From: Nicotiana tabacum | Lineage: Eukaryota > Streptophyta > Magnoliopsida > Solanales > Solanaceae | Length of the DNA: 64,000 nucleotides | Assembly (NCBI RefSeq): GCF_000715075.1 | Contig: NC_134082.1 | Span: 146,928,948 to 146,992,947, forward strand | Direction of reading: 5' to 3' | In this document: positions 48,801 to 57,080 of the stretch, piece by piece | How the letters are laid out: each line of letters opens with the position of its first letter | Numbering within the stretch: position 1 is the stretch's first letter | Position numbers and translations under genes: made by a program | The notes under the pieces: generated by a model | What the model saw: the letters and a program-made list of their open reading frames with translations, nothing else | Databases searched by the model: none | Told to the model about the DNA's origin: nothing

Positions 48801-51245
48801 GGTGGGCGAAATGTATTTGCCATGACACTTTAGCTGGTAGTTCTCCTTTAACAGATATTTAAAAGTCACTAGCCAATCTCAAACTGAAGCCTTTCATTTT
48901 TTCAACCAATTTGAATGTGCTAGTTTTCGGGACATTAGAAATAACTTGTTGCTGACCTTTATGATGCGGCTCTTTTGGCCCGTAATTCTGTAAAGAAACC
49001 TCCAGTTTAAGTTGCAAGGTCTTCCCTCTTTATGCTTATGTCATGTCCATTTAGTTCATGATATGATGCTGATTTTTTCTTTGAGGATCCATGTGTGTTC
49101 TCAATTGGTCAGTGATTTGTAGTGCCAAGTAGGTGGTGCGTGATGTATAACTGGCCATTGTCATAAGTGTCAAATTTGTGTTACCTAAGCTCCACGTGTT
49201 TCTAGTTTATAATTTTCATTGCTGTGGTTTCTTTCAAATGCTTTCTCATATTAATTCTAATTTCTGAAGGTTGGCAACCGGGCATCCAAGAGGGTGCAGC
49301 AGATTGGGATGAAGAGTGGGATAAGTTTGAAGATGAAGGTATGTTTTCGGAATTCATCTTTATTTCTTCTTTGGGTCGCATTTGGACGTGAGGGCTGTAT
49401 AAATTTATTAAATTCTGCTCACTTTATTTTTGGATCTTTGTCCTTTCCAGGATTCACCTTTGTGAAAGAGCTCACGCTTGATGTGAAAAATGTCATTGCT
49501 CCTCCTAAACCAAAGTCTTCATTGGTTCGTGAGAAAGCATCTCCTTTAGATGAGGATGCAGGAAAACCATCTGCTGATGCTGACACTGATGCGAAGATAG
49601 ATAAGGTGCCAAACCATGGACAAGCTAGAGAAGTTAGTGACACAGAATCTGCGCATGGACATCAACAAACAGCAAGAAGTCCAACTGATAGTCCATCAAG
49701 AAGTAATGCAGTTGAGAGCCCGTCCAAAGAATTCCAAGAGTCTATGTATGGGAAGGATGTCAATTTTGATGGTTCACCCCATGCTGCCCCAAGGTAATGT
49801 GGTTCTCTTCTTTTGGCGATTTGGTCTATTATCTCTCATGTTCTCCAAGTAGAGAATTCTAAGAATTTTCTGTACAGGAAGGACATTGGTTTTGATGGTT
49901 CACCCCATGCTGCCCAAAGGTAATGTGGTGGTTTTCTTCTTCTTTTGGGTGATTCAGTATACCATGTTCTTCTGTTTTCCAATTACGACAACTGTAGGGG
50001 TTCACCTTCTACAAGCTATTGTACAGTTTCCTAGAAATCTGAATTTCTTCGTTTAAATTTGTGAGTGCAGTGAACGCTGGGGTACTGAATCTGTGTTCTC
50101 GGACAAAGGTTTTGATGAATCTGGCTGGGGTACATTTGACACCAACTTTGACACTGATGCTGCATGGGACCTCAATTCTGTTGCAAAGGTAAATGGATGC
50201 ATTTTGCATTTTCTTTTTAACTTCTGCATTTACTGTCTAGGCAACCTTCTACTCTTTTGCAGAATTACCATTTCGAAGAATACCTTTGACATTATTTTAA
50301 AGCTGAAACTCCACATCATATTGCTTAACTTTTTTTTTTATGCAGGATGCGGATCGTGACAATCATAAGGAAGCTTCTCTTTTTGGAGCTGATGACTGGG
50401 GCCTAAGCCCTATTAAAACGGGGTCCAAACAGTCTATCGACACGCTCCCGAAGCAAAGTCCATTCTTTGATTCTGTTCCTAGCACCCCAAGTTACAATGT
50501 TGGGTTAGACAACACTTTCCCGAAGCAAAGCCCGTTCTTTGATTCTGTTCCTAGCACCCCAAGTTACAATGCTGGGTTCAGTTATTCAGACAACACGTTC
50601 CCGAAGCAAAGCCCTTTCTTTGATTCTGTTCCAAGCACCCCAAATTACAACTCCGGATTCTCTCAGACTGATATGTTCTCGAGGCAAAGTCCCTTCTTTG
50701 ATTCTGTTCCTAGCACACCAGTTTATAATTCAGGCGGCTCCCCAAATGCAGATAATATGTTCCAGAAAAAGAGTCCATTTGCCTTCGGGGACTCAGTTCC
50801 GAGCACGCCTATGTACAGTTCCACAAACTCACCTCGAAGATCTAGTGAAGGGTTTGAAGAACACTCGAACAGTTTCTCCAGATTTGATTCCTTCAACATG
50901 CAGGATAGTGGCCCCTTTGGCACTCGTGACTCTCTTTCAAGATTTGATTCAATGCGCAGCACCAGAGACTCTGACTATGATCATGGTTCATTCCAGCAGC
51001 GGGACTCGTTTGCTAGGTTCGATTCATTTCGCAGCGCCGCAGACTCCGACTATAATTTTGGGCAATTTCCTCCTCGTGCTTCACTAACTAGGTTTGATTC
51101 CATCAGTAGCACCAGGGACACAGATCATAGTCATGGTTTCCCATCTTTTGATGATGCAGATCCATTTGGGTCAAATGATCCATTTAAGACATCAGTGGAG
51201 AGTCAGGCACCAAGGAGAGATTCTGATAGTTGGAAAGCGTTTTAA
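30817..51245 (+). CDS. EH1: EH-domain protein of AtEH/Pan1 type (TPLATE complex), 14 exons, 1195 aa
   Basis: Plant AtEH/Pan1 proteins are subunits of the TPLATE complex in clathrin-mediated endocytosis at the plasma membrane. Exons: 30817-30936, 32406-33525, 35759-35977, 46594-46820, 47534-47608, 47860-47931, 48009-48107, 48242-48310, 48386-48500, 49270-49338, 49451-49793, 49878-49919, 50071-50188, 50346-51245. All introns are GT-AG, phases agree and the sum is 3588 nt. EH domain 1 is at residues 1-75 with EF-hand [12 protein letters not shown]; a Pro/Ser/Gln-rich linker follows; EH domain 2 is near 374-460 ([12 protein letters not shown], then [17 protein letters not shown]). A coiled coil lies near 535-690, then [14 protein letters not shown] and an acidic, Ser-rich tail with five [15 protein letters not shown] and four RFDS repeats and DPF motifs. 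Intron 3 is 10.6 kb. The paralogue symbol (EH1 or EH2) is not certain. Confidence 0.95.
34657..35040. repeat. Diverged tandem repeat in EH intron 2, three units
   Basis: A segment starting like atgttgtgctttgtcaatga and going on to gtgggttgtgt recurs near 34657, 34788 and 34964, so spacing is 131 and 176 bp. Copies differ by substitutions and indels. It is intronic and non-coding. Confidence 0.65.
36010..36045 (-). mobile_element. Possible Helitron 3' terminus
   Basis: The minus strand reads a GTGCAACGCAT-like stem, a short spacer and CTAG followed by T, like the 3' end of the Helitron at 27125. I could not find the matching 5' TC end, so the extent is unknown. Confidence 0.35.
36860..36987 (-). 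mobile_element. TS-like SINE or RTE 3'-tail copy, 128 bp
   Basis: The plus strand begins with (aac)n and has aggtctggggagggtagtgt and gatagaccctcggctaaag. This is the complement of the TS-type 3' region, and (TTG)n is its tail on the minus strand. The copy is flanked by a direct repeat of 22 bp with one mismatch (36838-36859 and 36988-37009, starting aagaaatgaattacag), which fixes both ends and proves an independent insertion. It is about three quarters identical by eye to the 3' end of the RTE LINE at 56270-56403. No A/B boxes are in it, so it is either a 5'-truncated SINE or a very short RTE tail. Confidence 0.8.
37173..38018 (+). pseudogene. L1 ORF1 remnant
   Basis: The open frame has no nucleic-acid-binding N-terminus and is Ser/Pro-rich ([20 protein letters not shown]). 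Its C-terminal part [14 protein letters not shown] and [20 protein letters not shown] lies just before the endonuclease, where plant L1 ORF1 normally ends. Only the C-terminal half seems kept. Confidence 0.6.
38136..41719 (+). pseudogene. L1 ORF2 remnant: endonuclease, reverse transcriptase, zf-RVT
   Basis: The endonuclease starts [19 protein letters not shown] (38136) and goes on with LVCFQESKM, with a frame change near 38540 to [18 protein letters not shown] and [12 protein letters not shown], and another near 38850. The RT region runs from about 39449 ([19 protein letters not shown]), through [17 protein letters not shown] (about 40033-40083), to [14 protein letters not shown] (40180-40220). 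The zf-RVT part at 41237-41420 reads [19 protein letters not shown] with [15 protein letters not shown]. At least six frameshifts or stops break it. The RT box FADD is kept. Confidence 0.88.
42528..42983. mobile_element. MITE-like repeat ending in a pentanucleotide microsatellite
   Basis: The left part gtttggatggttgttaccag, followed by gtatcgtatcgta, is matched in inverted form by the right part (complement atgtttggatggattgtgtc). The right end carries a (cgata)n block of about 8 units, a (cggta)n block of about 6 and again (cgata)n, at 42896-42983. No coding. The outer borders and target duplication are not certain. Confidence 0.5.
43573..44813. mobile_element. Long-TIR MULE-like element with 9-bp TSD
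   Basis: The arms are inverted copies over roughly 230 bp: left gtttgctaaatggtttataa, ccctccgtcc, gttaattcta, ctaacggcagaattg and cgtgacgatttttaactggg are all found in complement at 44650-44800. The flanking duplication ttctcatac is perfect (43564-43572 and 44814-44822). The left end has five extra bases (cggaaaagggcc against cgggcc). The centre has no transposase. The short open frame at 43608-43913 is only TIR sequence. Confidence 0.85.
45864..46081. mobile_element. Stowaway MITE (Tc1/mariner type)
   Basis: The ends ctcccttcgtcccaattta and the complement of ggcggagggag form the typical Stowaway inverted repeat, flanked by TA on both sides (45862-45863 and 46082-46083). Length is 218 bp. 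It stands 0.5 kb before exon 4 of the EH gene. Confidence 0.88.
46431..46545. repeat. 74-bp tandem duplication just before EH exon 4
   Basis: The segment aaaatatagtttgaactgaa, going on with gcagaaagttttggcttt, occurs at 46431 and again at 46505 with one or two changes. The second copy comes within about 50 bp of the exon 4 acceptor, in the branch-point zone. Confidence 0.8.
49752..49919 (+). repeat. 126-bp tandem duplication that created exon 12 of the EH gene
   Basis: The end of exon 11 (gaaggatgtcaattttgatg, then gttcaccccatgctgcccc), its donor gtaatgtgg and downstream intron bases occur again at 49878, with the intervening intron sequence ending in a usable acceptor (tgtacag). The second copy is a 42-nt in-frame exon that adds 14 residues ([13 protein letters not shown] against [13 protein letters not shown]). 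Confidence 0.85.
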
Positions 51246-52207
51246 TGGGGGTAATGGAGTACTAGTACGAAGTCATTTTATATTCTATTTCATTTTATCT
51301 TTGGCCAGTTTGTTGTTTGTAGGTATTGTGGTTAGATAAAAATTGTGTGCGGCATGAGTTAGCATAGCGATAAGCTGTATTTCCTTGTATTATGCTATTA
51401 GCTTGATTTTTTATTTTTTCCCTTGTGAATTTTGACAGTCTACCACATTATTTTATCAGACTTCATGGTGCAGAACTTTTGCTGGTTCACCCATATTGAA
51501 AGTATAAACGTGTATAATGAACATTTTTTGTTAGTTGGTTTTGGAGAGTTCGTTTGGTTCAGAGAGTGGATTTGTTTCCCAGGAGCTGAGTAATTTTTTT
51601 TTTTGAGTATTTCCAAGTTCGTATTCATTCTTTGGCTTTCTAGCCGTGCACTTTGTGCTGCATTACTGAACTAAATGGAATTATGGCTGTGTAGACTGGT
51701 AGTAAAAGAATGAAGTGAATCTATTTTATTTTGTCTCTTAATGTTTACTATTTTTTGTTGGTTTGGTTGTGTGTGTGTGTGTTGGGGGGGGGGGGGGGGC
51801 TAGTCTATGGCTTTCCAACGTAGAATATGCATTATACACTGGGCCAATTTAATATGCTACATTGCATATTAAATGTGACTTCTTGATTGTGATTGAGAAA
51901 GTTTATACATATATAAATTAGGATATCTGATGTGCTTTTAGCTGTCTTGTGGTTTCTTGCCTCTTTTATTTATTTGTTCATTTTCTATACTAGTAAACAC
52001 CCTCAAATATCCAGGAGAAGCAGTGGGTTTGTTTCCACTTCGCTTCATTGACAATTGAATCCTCAAACTCATGGTTGCAATAGAGGGCATTTTCCAGTAA
52101 GCAATTCTCCCCTTGTTCTTCATTCTTCTTTTTCACCAACTTTTTAAGTTGGGCTTTATTATATAAGTTTATACTATGTTACTGAAACTTTTTGTCGTTT
52201 TGGTGAA
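51246..52207. other. 3' UTR and downstream region of the EH gene
   Basis: The first 200-300 bp after the stop are T-rich, as in plant 3' UTRs. A run of 16 G follows a (GT)n stretch at 51784-51799. No further gene is supported up to the hAT MITE. Confidence 0.5.
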
Positions 52208-52215
52208 CGGGCAAT

Positions 52216-53187
52216 TAGGGGTGTACATAGGTCGGGTTGGTTCGGATTTTACGATTACCAAATCAAACCAATTGTGTCGGGTTATTAAATCTAAAGACCA
52301 AACCAATAAAAGTTGGGGTTTTCAATCTCGTTTTTTCTCGGGGTTTCGGGTTTTTCGGGTTTTTTCGGTTTTTATTTTTCCGGTAAAATTTTCGTAGAAC
52401 AAAATATATAACTTGTACTCAAATATTTCTTTAATCCTTGTAAGATACAACTATATAAAGTATTTTCCAAGAAAATAATACAAAATATGAGATGTGTCAT
52501 GGCATTATCCTAAAATATTCAACAATAAAGACAATAAAATTATGTAATAAGAATATTGTTAATTAAAAAACCATAATAAAAATAAACATAATCTAAAAGT
52601 GCTAAGTTATGCTAAAGTAAGTAAACTAATAAGGGAGTATTAATTACATGACTAAACGCTAAAGAAAAGATAAAAATAGGTTATATATTTTTGTCTAAAT
52701 TATTGCAAAACAAAAAACAAATATTCAATACATTCTCGTTCATAGTATTGACTATTGAATTGAATATTTTTTGTTAGCATTAGTATTGATTTGATTTTGG
52801 TTTGGGCTTTTGTTAGCATTATTTAATTTACTAATATTAATGACTATAAAACTTATTGGAATAGTCAAAAGTTCTAAGTCCAACATTAAAATAATACCTT
52901 AAAAGATAAAATTATGAAATTTTTTAAGAAATATTTATAAATTACATCACAATAAATATATTTATATATTAAATATATCTAAAACTTCTATATATATAAT
53001 GTCGGGTTGGTTTGATTTCGGTTTGACTTTCTTTAGTTAAAACCAAACCAAACCAATTATGGTCGGGTTTTTTTTTCCAACACCAAACCAAATCAAACCA
53101 AACCATAGTCGGGTTTTTTTTCTCGATTTGACTCGGATTATCGGATTGGAATTGGTGCGGTTCGTCGGTTTCCTTTGTACACCCTTA
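52216..53187. mobile_element. hAT-like MITE with perfect 8-bp TSD
   Basis: The ends taggggtgtaca and the complement of tgtacaccctta differ by one base. The flanking duplication cgggcaat is perfect (52208-52215 and 53188-53195). Both arms hold cgggttggttcgg-like and aaccaaaccaat-like sequence, and the centre is AT-rich with no transposase. It is a relative of the element at 11181-14104. Confidence 0.88.
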
Positions 53188-53359
53188 CGGGCAATGCAAG
53201 GTTAGAGTCAATGTTGCTTTTAGAAGTGCAGAATCAAATTAACGTTATTACTAGTAAAGAAAGAACAAAAGTGAAACTTTTTCAAGAGTAATTTCACTCA
53301 ATGTATTAACCAGATTGCATAATATGCATATTATGAAATTCTACTCAGAAAAGAAAAGG

Positions 53360-54631
53360 CTAAGCTACTTTCGCAAAGATCTTTATCAGTGTAGAGGAGG
53401 TTCCATAGACTGCAAAAACTGTGCCCATGACAATAAATGCAGCATCCAAAGTCAAACTACACCAGCCCAATTCATTCTTGAACGCAATCAGATGTAACAA
53501 AGAAGGCAACACAAACCCCAGAACAACACACACACTGCTCCCAACAAGTGACATGAAATCAGCAAAATTGGGCACCACTAATGCCACGAAAGACACTGCT
53601 AAAACCACAAGCCATCTCAGCCACAAGCAATACCTGCCTTCACAGAATCTCCTTTCCATCACTTCATAAACTGGATTCATCATCAGTGGGAAGGCAAAGA
53701 ACAGGTCTATGCAAAGGCCAAGTTGCACCAAACTGCTTAGCAATCCCTGCCCAAGATTAGTAGTGATTATATCTTTGGTCTCTTCCCCAAATGCAAAGTA
53801 ACCCAATGCTCCAAAAGTACCATATACCAATGCTACAAAGGCCACTGACAAACCCAAGATTTTCCCAAATTTTTCCTTGTCTCTTATCTCTGATTCCAAA
53901 GGCAAAATCATTGCCATTCCTTCAAAAGCATAGACAGCCACACCAACACCATATAAAAACACAGTGAACCCACCAAACATCTCCAAATTAGGCATGTTTT
54001 GGAGGTAAATCATCACATCCTCAACCATCACTACACCCAAAGCTCCTAAATCAACAATTTCAGCAAATATACTCAAAGGGGCTAAAAGGGTCAATGTGGG
54101 AATTGAATTCAACCCCAACTGGAATGGAAAACAGCTCCAGATATACACTGCTTTTGGAGAAAATCCCATGATTTTGGCATTTGGAACAGAATAATTGAAC
54201 AAGTAAGCTAAAGTATTAGCTATAAAAATCATGTACCCCACTGAAAAACATGCTTGTGATAGAACAATCATAGAATCAACAGCAAAACGACCTATTGGTC
54301 CACACACAGCAAAACCCAAGTCACCAAAAGATGAGATTTTGGGAGCTTCAAATTGGGATTCAAGCTTACGCCTTGAATAAACAAGAAGCATCATGCAGTA
54401 ATAGGTAAGAATAGCTACTGAGATAATCAAGAGAGAACCCATTATCCATCCTGTTATTTTGAAAGTGTACGGAAGTCCAAGAACTCCAGCTCCAACTAAA
54501 GACATGAAACTATTAGCAAAAGTCTTTAAAGGAGAAGAGAGTTTTTGAGTCTTGCCTATAAGTGGTGTATCCTCTCTTGGAATTTTCAGAATATGAGATG
54601 ATGAGCTTGCTTCGTTTGTCTTAAACCCCAT
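53360..54631 (-). CDS. AVT3: AVT3-type vacuolar amino-acid transporter, 423 aa, intronless
   Basis: Members of the AVT3 group of the amino acid/auxin permease family export neutral amino acids from the vacuole, by analogy with Arabidopsis AVT3A-C. The protein starts MGFKTNEASSSSHILKI and REDTPLIG, as in AVT3 proteins; an ATG six codons upstream (54649) is in frame, but the family start is MGF. About 11 hydrophobic segments follow: the first contains FANSFMSLVGAGVLGLPYTF, others ILTYYCMMLLVYS, MIFIANTLAYLF, FLYGVGVAVYAFEGMAMILP, LGYFAFGEE and FFAFPLMMNPVYEVMERRF. Length and a single exon agree with the family. Near neighbours are a MITE downstream and an RTE LINE upstream, both non-genic. Substrate is inferred from the family. 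Confidence 0.95.
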   Translation of the reverse strand: MGFKTNEASSSSHILKIPREDTPLIGKTQKLSSPLKTFANSFMSLVGAGVLGLPYTFKITGWIMGSLLIISVAILTYYCMMLLVYSRRKLESQFEAPKISSFGDLGFAVCGPIGRFAVDSMIVLSQACFSVGYMIFIANTLAYLFNYSVPNAKIMGFSPKAVYIWSCFPFQLGLNSIPTLTLLAPLSIFAEIVDLGALGVVMVEDVMIYLQNMPNLEMFGGFTVFLYGVGVAVYAFEGMAMILPLESEIRDKEKFGKILGLSVAFVALVYGTFGALGYFAFGEETKDIITTNLGQGLLSSLVQLGLCIDLFFAFPLMMNPVYEVMERRFCEGRYCLWLRWLVVLAVSFVALVVPNFADFMSLVGSSVCVVLGFVLPSLLHLIAFKNELGWCSLTLDAAFIVMGTVFAVYGTSSTLIKIFAKVA

Positions 54632-55029
54632 TGTGTAATCCTCAATCAAGAATTCAATCCAATAAAATGCAAGTTTTTAACAAACCCAGAAAAAGATTTT
54701 TAAAAAAAATCTTGATTTGATTGTGATTGTGGGAGAAGCAATAACAGCACGAAGATCAAGATTGATAAAAATGAAATCTTTTTTCCCCTTTTTGCTGTTT
54801 GTGGGAATTTCTTCTCTGAGGTATGTTGATGGCTTTTCTATGCTAAATTTTAGTGTTTAAACGTGGATAGGACTGCAGGAGTGTGTCGTAATATGGTGGG
54901 GACCTGCATGTGTAAGCTACAACTGATTTGACCGGAGAAAGTCAAATAAGTATTCTTAAAAAACTAATTGAAAGTGACATTCGACCTATATCTTAATTTT
55001 ACTTATACTTATGCACATTTCTTTTTGGG
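54632..55029. other. 5' UTR and promoter region of the AVT3 gene
   Basis: About 400 bp between the transporter start and the RTE insertion site, with T-rich and A-rich blocks and no coding signal. No firm TATA box could be set. Confidence 0.4.
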
Positions 55030-55046
55030 TATCCCCTATAATTGGA
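55030..55046. repeat. Left copy of the RTE target-site duplication
   Basis: The 17-bp word tatcccctataattgga is repeated without change at 56404-56420, on the two sides of the LINE. A preceding g is also shared. Confidence 0.93.
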
Positions 55047-56026
55047 TAAAGGGGTCCCGAATAACTATATTAGGGTGATTAAAGACATGTATGATGGAGC
55101 TAAGACTCGGGTTAGGATAGTAGGAGGCGACTCTGAACACTTTCCAGTTATTACGGGGTTTCACCAAGGATCTGCGTTCAGCCCATTCCTATTTGCCCTG
55201 GTGATGGATGCACTGACCCATCATATTCAAGGGGAGGTTCCATGGTGCATGCTATTTGCTGATGACATTATTCTAATTGACGAGACAAGAGGCGGCGTCA
55301 ACGAGAGGCTAGAGATTTGGAGACATGCTCTTGAGTCTAAAGGTTTCAAGTTGAGTAGGTCGAAGACGGAATACCTCGAGTGCAAATTTGGAGTTGAGCC
55401 GATGGAAGCGGGAGTTGAAGTGAGGCTTGACTCTCAAGTCATTCCCAAGAGAGGTAGTTTCAAGTACCTTGGATCGGTTATTCAGGGGATCGGGGAGATT
55501 GACGAGGATGTCACACACCGTATAGGGGTGGGGTGGATGAAGTGGAGGTTAGCGTCGGGAGTCTTGTGTGACAAGAAAGTGCCACCGTTACTAAAAGGTA
55601 AGTTTTATAGAGCAGTGGTTAGGCCTGCCATGTTGTATGGAACTGAATGTTGGCCGGTAAAGAACTCACACATCCAGAAGATGAAAGTAGCAGAGATGAG
55701 GATGTTGAGGTGGATGTGCGGGCATACAAGGATGGATAAGATTAGGAATGAAGATATTCGAGAGAAGGTGGGTGGGTGTGGCCCCCATGGAGGACAAGAT
55801 GCGGGAAGTAAGACTCAGATAGTTCGGGCACATTCAGAGGAGGAGCATTGATGCACCGGTGAGGAGGTGTGAGCGACTGGCTGTAGTGGGCACGCGGAGA
55901 GGTAGAGGAAGACCTAAGAAGTATTGGGGAGAGGTGATCAGACAGGACATGGCGCGACTTAGGATTACTGAGGACATGGCCCTTGATAGGGAATTATGGA
56001 GGTCGAGCATTAAGGTTGTAGGTTAG
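55047..56026 (+). pseudogene. RTE reverse transcriptase, C-terminal part, broken
   Basis: The frame reads MYDGAKTRVRIVGGDSEHFP, GFHQGSAFSPFLFALVMDAL and LFADDIILIDE, the RT boxes with the FADD catalytic pair. It then gives the C-terminal YLGSVIQGIGEIDEDVTHRI, MLYGTECWPVKNSHIQKMKV and RMLRWMCGHTRMDKIRN. Near 55768 a short duplication of gtgg shifts the frame, and the original frame then meets a TAG where a Trp codon is expected (cagatagttcgg). After that it reads on to [19 protein letters not shown] and a stop at 56024-56026. It is a fragment without activity. Confidence 0.88.
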
Positions 56027-56372
56027 GGGAGAGTGTGAATATTTCTACAACACAATAGAGTGAGACTATCCAGTTAGGAGTTAGACTAAGAATGTCATTG
56101 GTCGTCTATTGATGCAGGGCTTTACCTTCTAGTTGTACTATACCAGCCATCTATTTCGTATTTCGTATTTCATATTCTGTATTTCATATTTCATATCTCT
56201 TATATATTGTTGTTATTTTTATTACACATTTTTATGGTACTAATATATCATCTCCTATTGCTTTTTTGAGCCGAGGGTCTCCTGGAAACAGCCTCTCTAC
56301 CCTTCGGGGTAGAGGTAAGGTCTGCGTACATATTACCCTCCCCAGACCCCACTTGTGGGATTTTACTAGGTC

Positions 56373-56373
56373 G

Positions 56374-56403
<30 letters not shown>
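56373..56403 (+). repeat. (TTG)n tail of the RTE LINE
   Basis: About ten TTG units directly precede the right target duplication. This simple-repeat tail replaces the poly(A) tail in RTE-type and TS-type elements. Confidence 0.95.
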
Positions 56404-56404
<1 letters not shown>

Positions 56405-56420
56405 ATCCCCTATAATTGGA

Positions 56421-57080
56421 ATGATAAAGAAGTAATTATAATTTACGAAAAAGGGTCAAAATTATCCTCAGACTATTCAATTTGGTACAAATATTTCCTC
56501 TGTGTCAAAAATATCCCCATCGTTATCTTTCTGACTCACTTATACCCCTACGACTAATGGTCAATGCCAAATAAAAAAGATTTACTTAAATTAAACGTGA
56601 CAACTTTTTATTGGTTCAATATTAAACTATGACCTCAATTAAATAAACCCACACTTAACCCCATTTTTACCCACCTTAAAAATCTGACTCGCCTTAAAAA
56701 ATGGCCAAACTTTTCATTGTCAAATTTTTTTTAACTTCTCCATCTTTTCAATTCTACCACCATCATAGCTGTCACCATTCCCTTTCCTCCATATCAACCA
56801 CGGTGCCACCATATTTTTAGTCTAGGGGCGATTTGGTCTCTTTCCATATTTTTATCATGTTCTTCGTTTTACATTTATCATTGGTACTGTCATTTATCAA
56901 AATGTTCTTCAAAAGACCCTAATTTTCACATTCAAATGTCACTTACAATGGTAATTTTTTTTCCCTTTCTCATCACATAAGATAAAACACATTATGAATT
57001 CATGGGCTTTAAATTCCGGAATCCAATTTTTTCTTCAAAAGTTTTGTCAATTTTTCAAACTCTTAATAAGTTGTTAGACC
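56421..57080. other. Intergenic spacer
   Basis: AT-rich with no coding region. The stretch at 56450-56570 (gggtcaaaattatcctcaga and so on) resembles one arm of a MULE-type inverted repeat, but I could not find the other arm. Confidence 0.35.

Larger units (their letters stand above)
55047..56403 (+). mobile_element. RTE-clade LINE, 5'-truncated, with TTG tail
   Basis: The element starts inside the reverse transcriptase (KGVPNNYIRVIKDMYDGA) directly after the target duplication. It then runs through RT to a 3' UTR whose last 135 bp (56270-56403: gagccgagggtctcctggaa, then ccctccccagaccccac) are of TS-SINE type, and ends in (TTG)n. The perfect 17-bp duplication shows that the 3' end belongs to the LINE and is not a second insertion. 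The endonuclease and early RT are lost by truncation at insertion. Confidence 0.92.

Noticed and set aside
50539..51087. 182-aa plus-strand frame over EH exon 14
   Set aside because: An alternative frame of the repeat-rich last exon; the true frame is fixed by splicing phase and by family similarity.
56266..56403. Separate TS SINE inserted after the RTE LINE
   Set aside because: The perfect 17-bp duplication flanks the LINE and this tail together, so the tail is the LINE's own 3' end.
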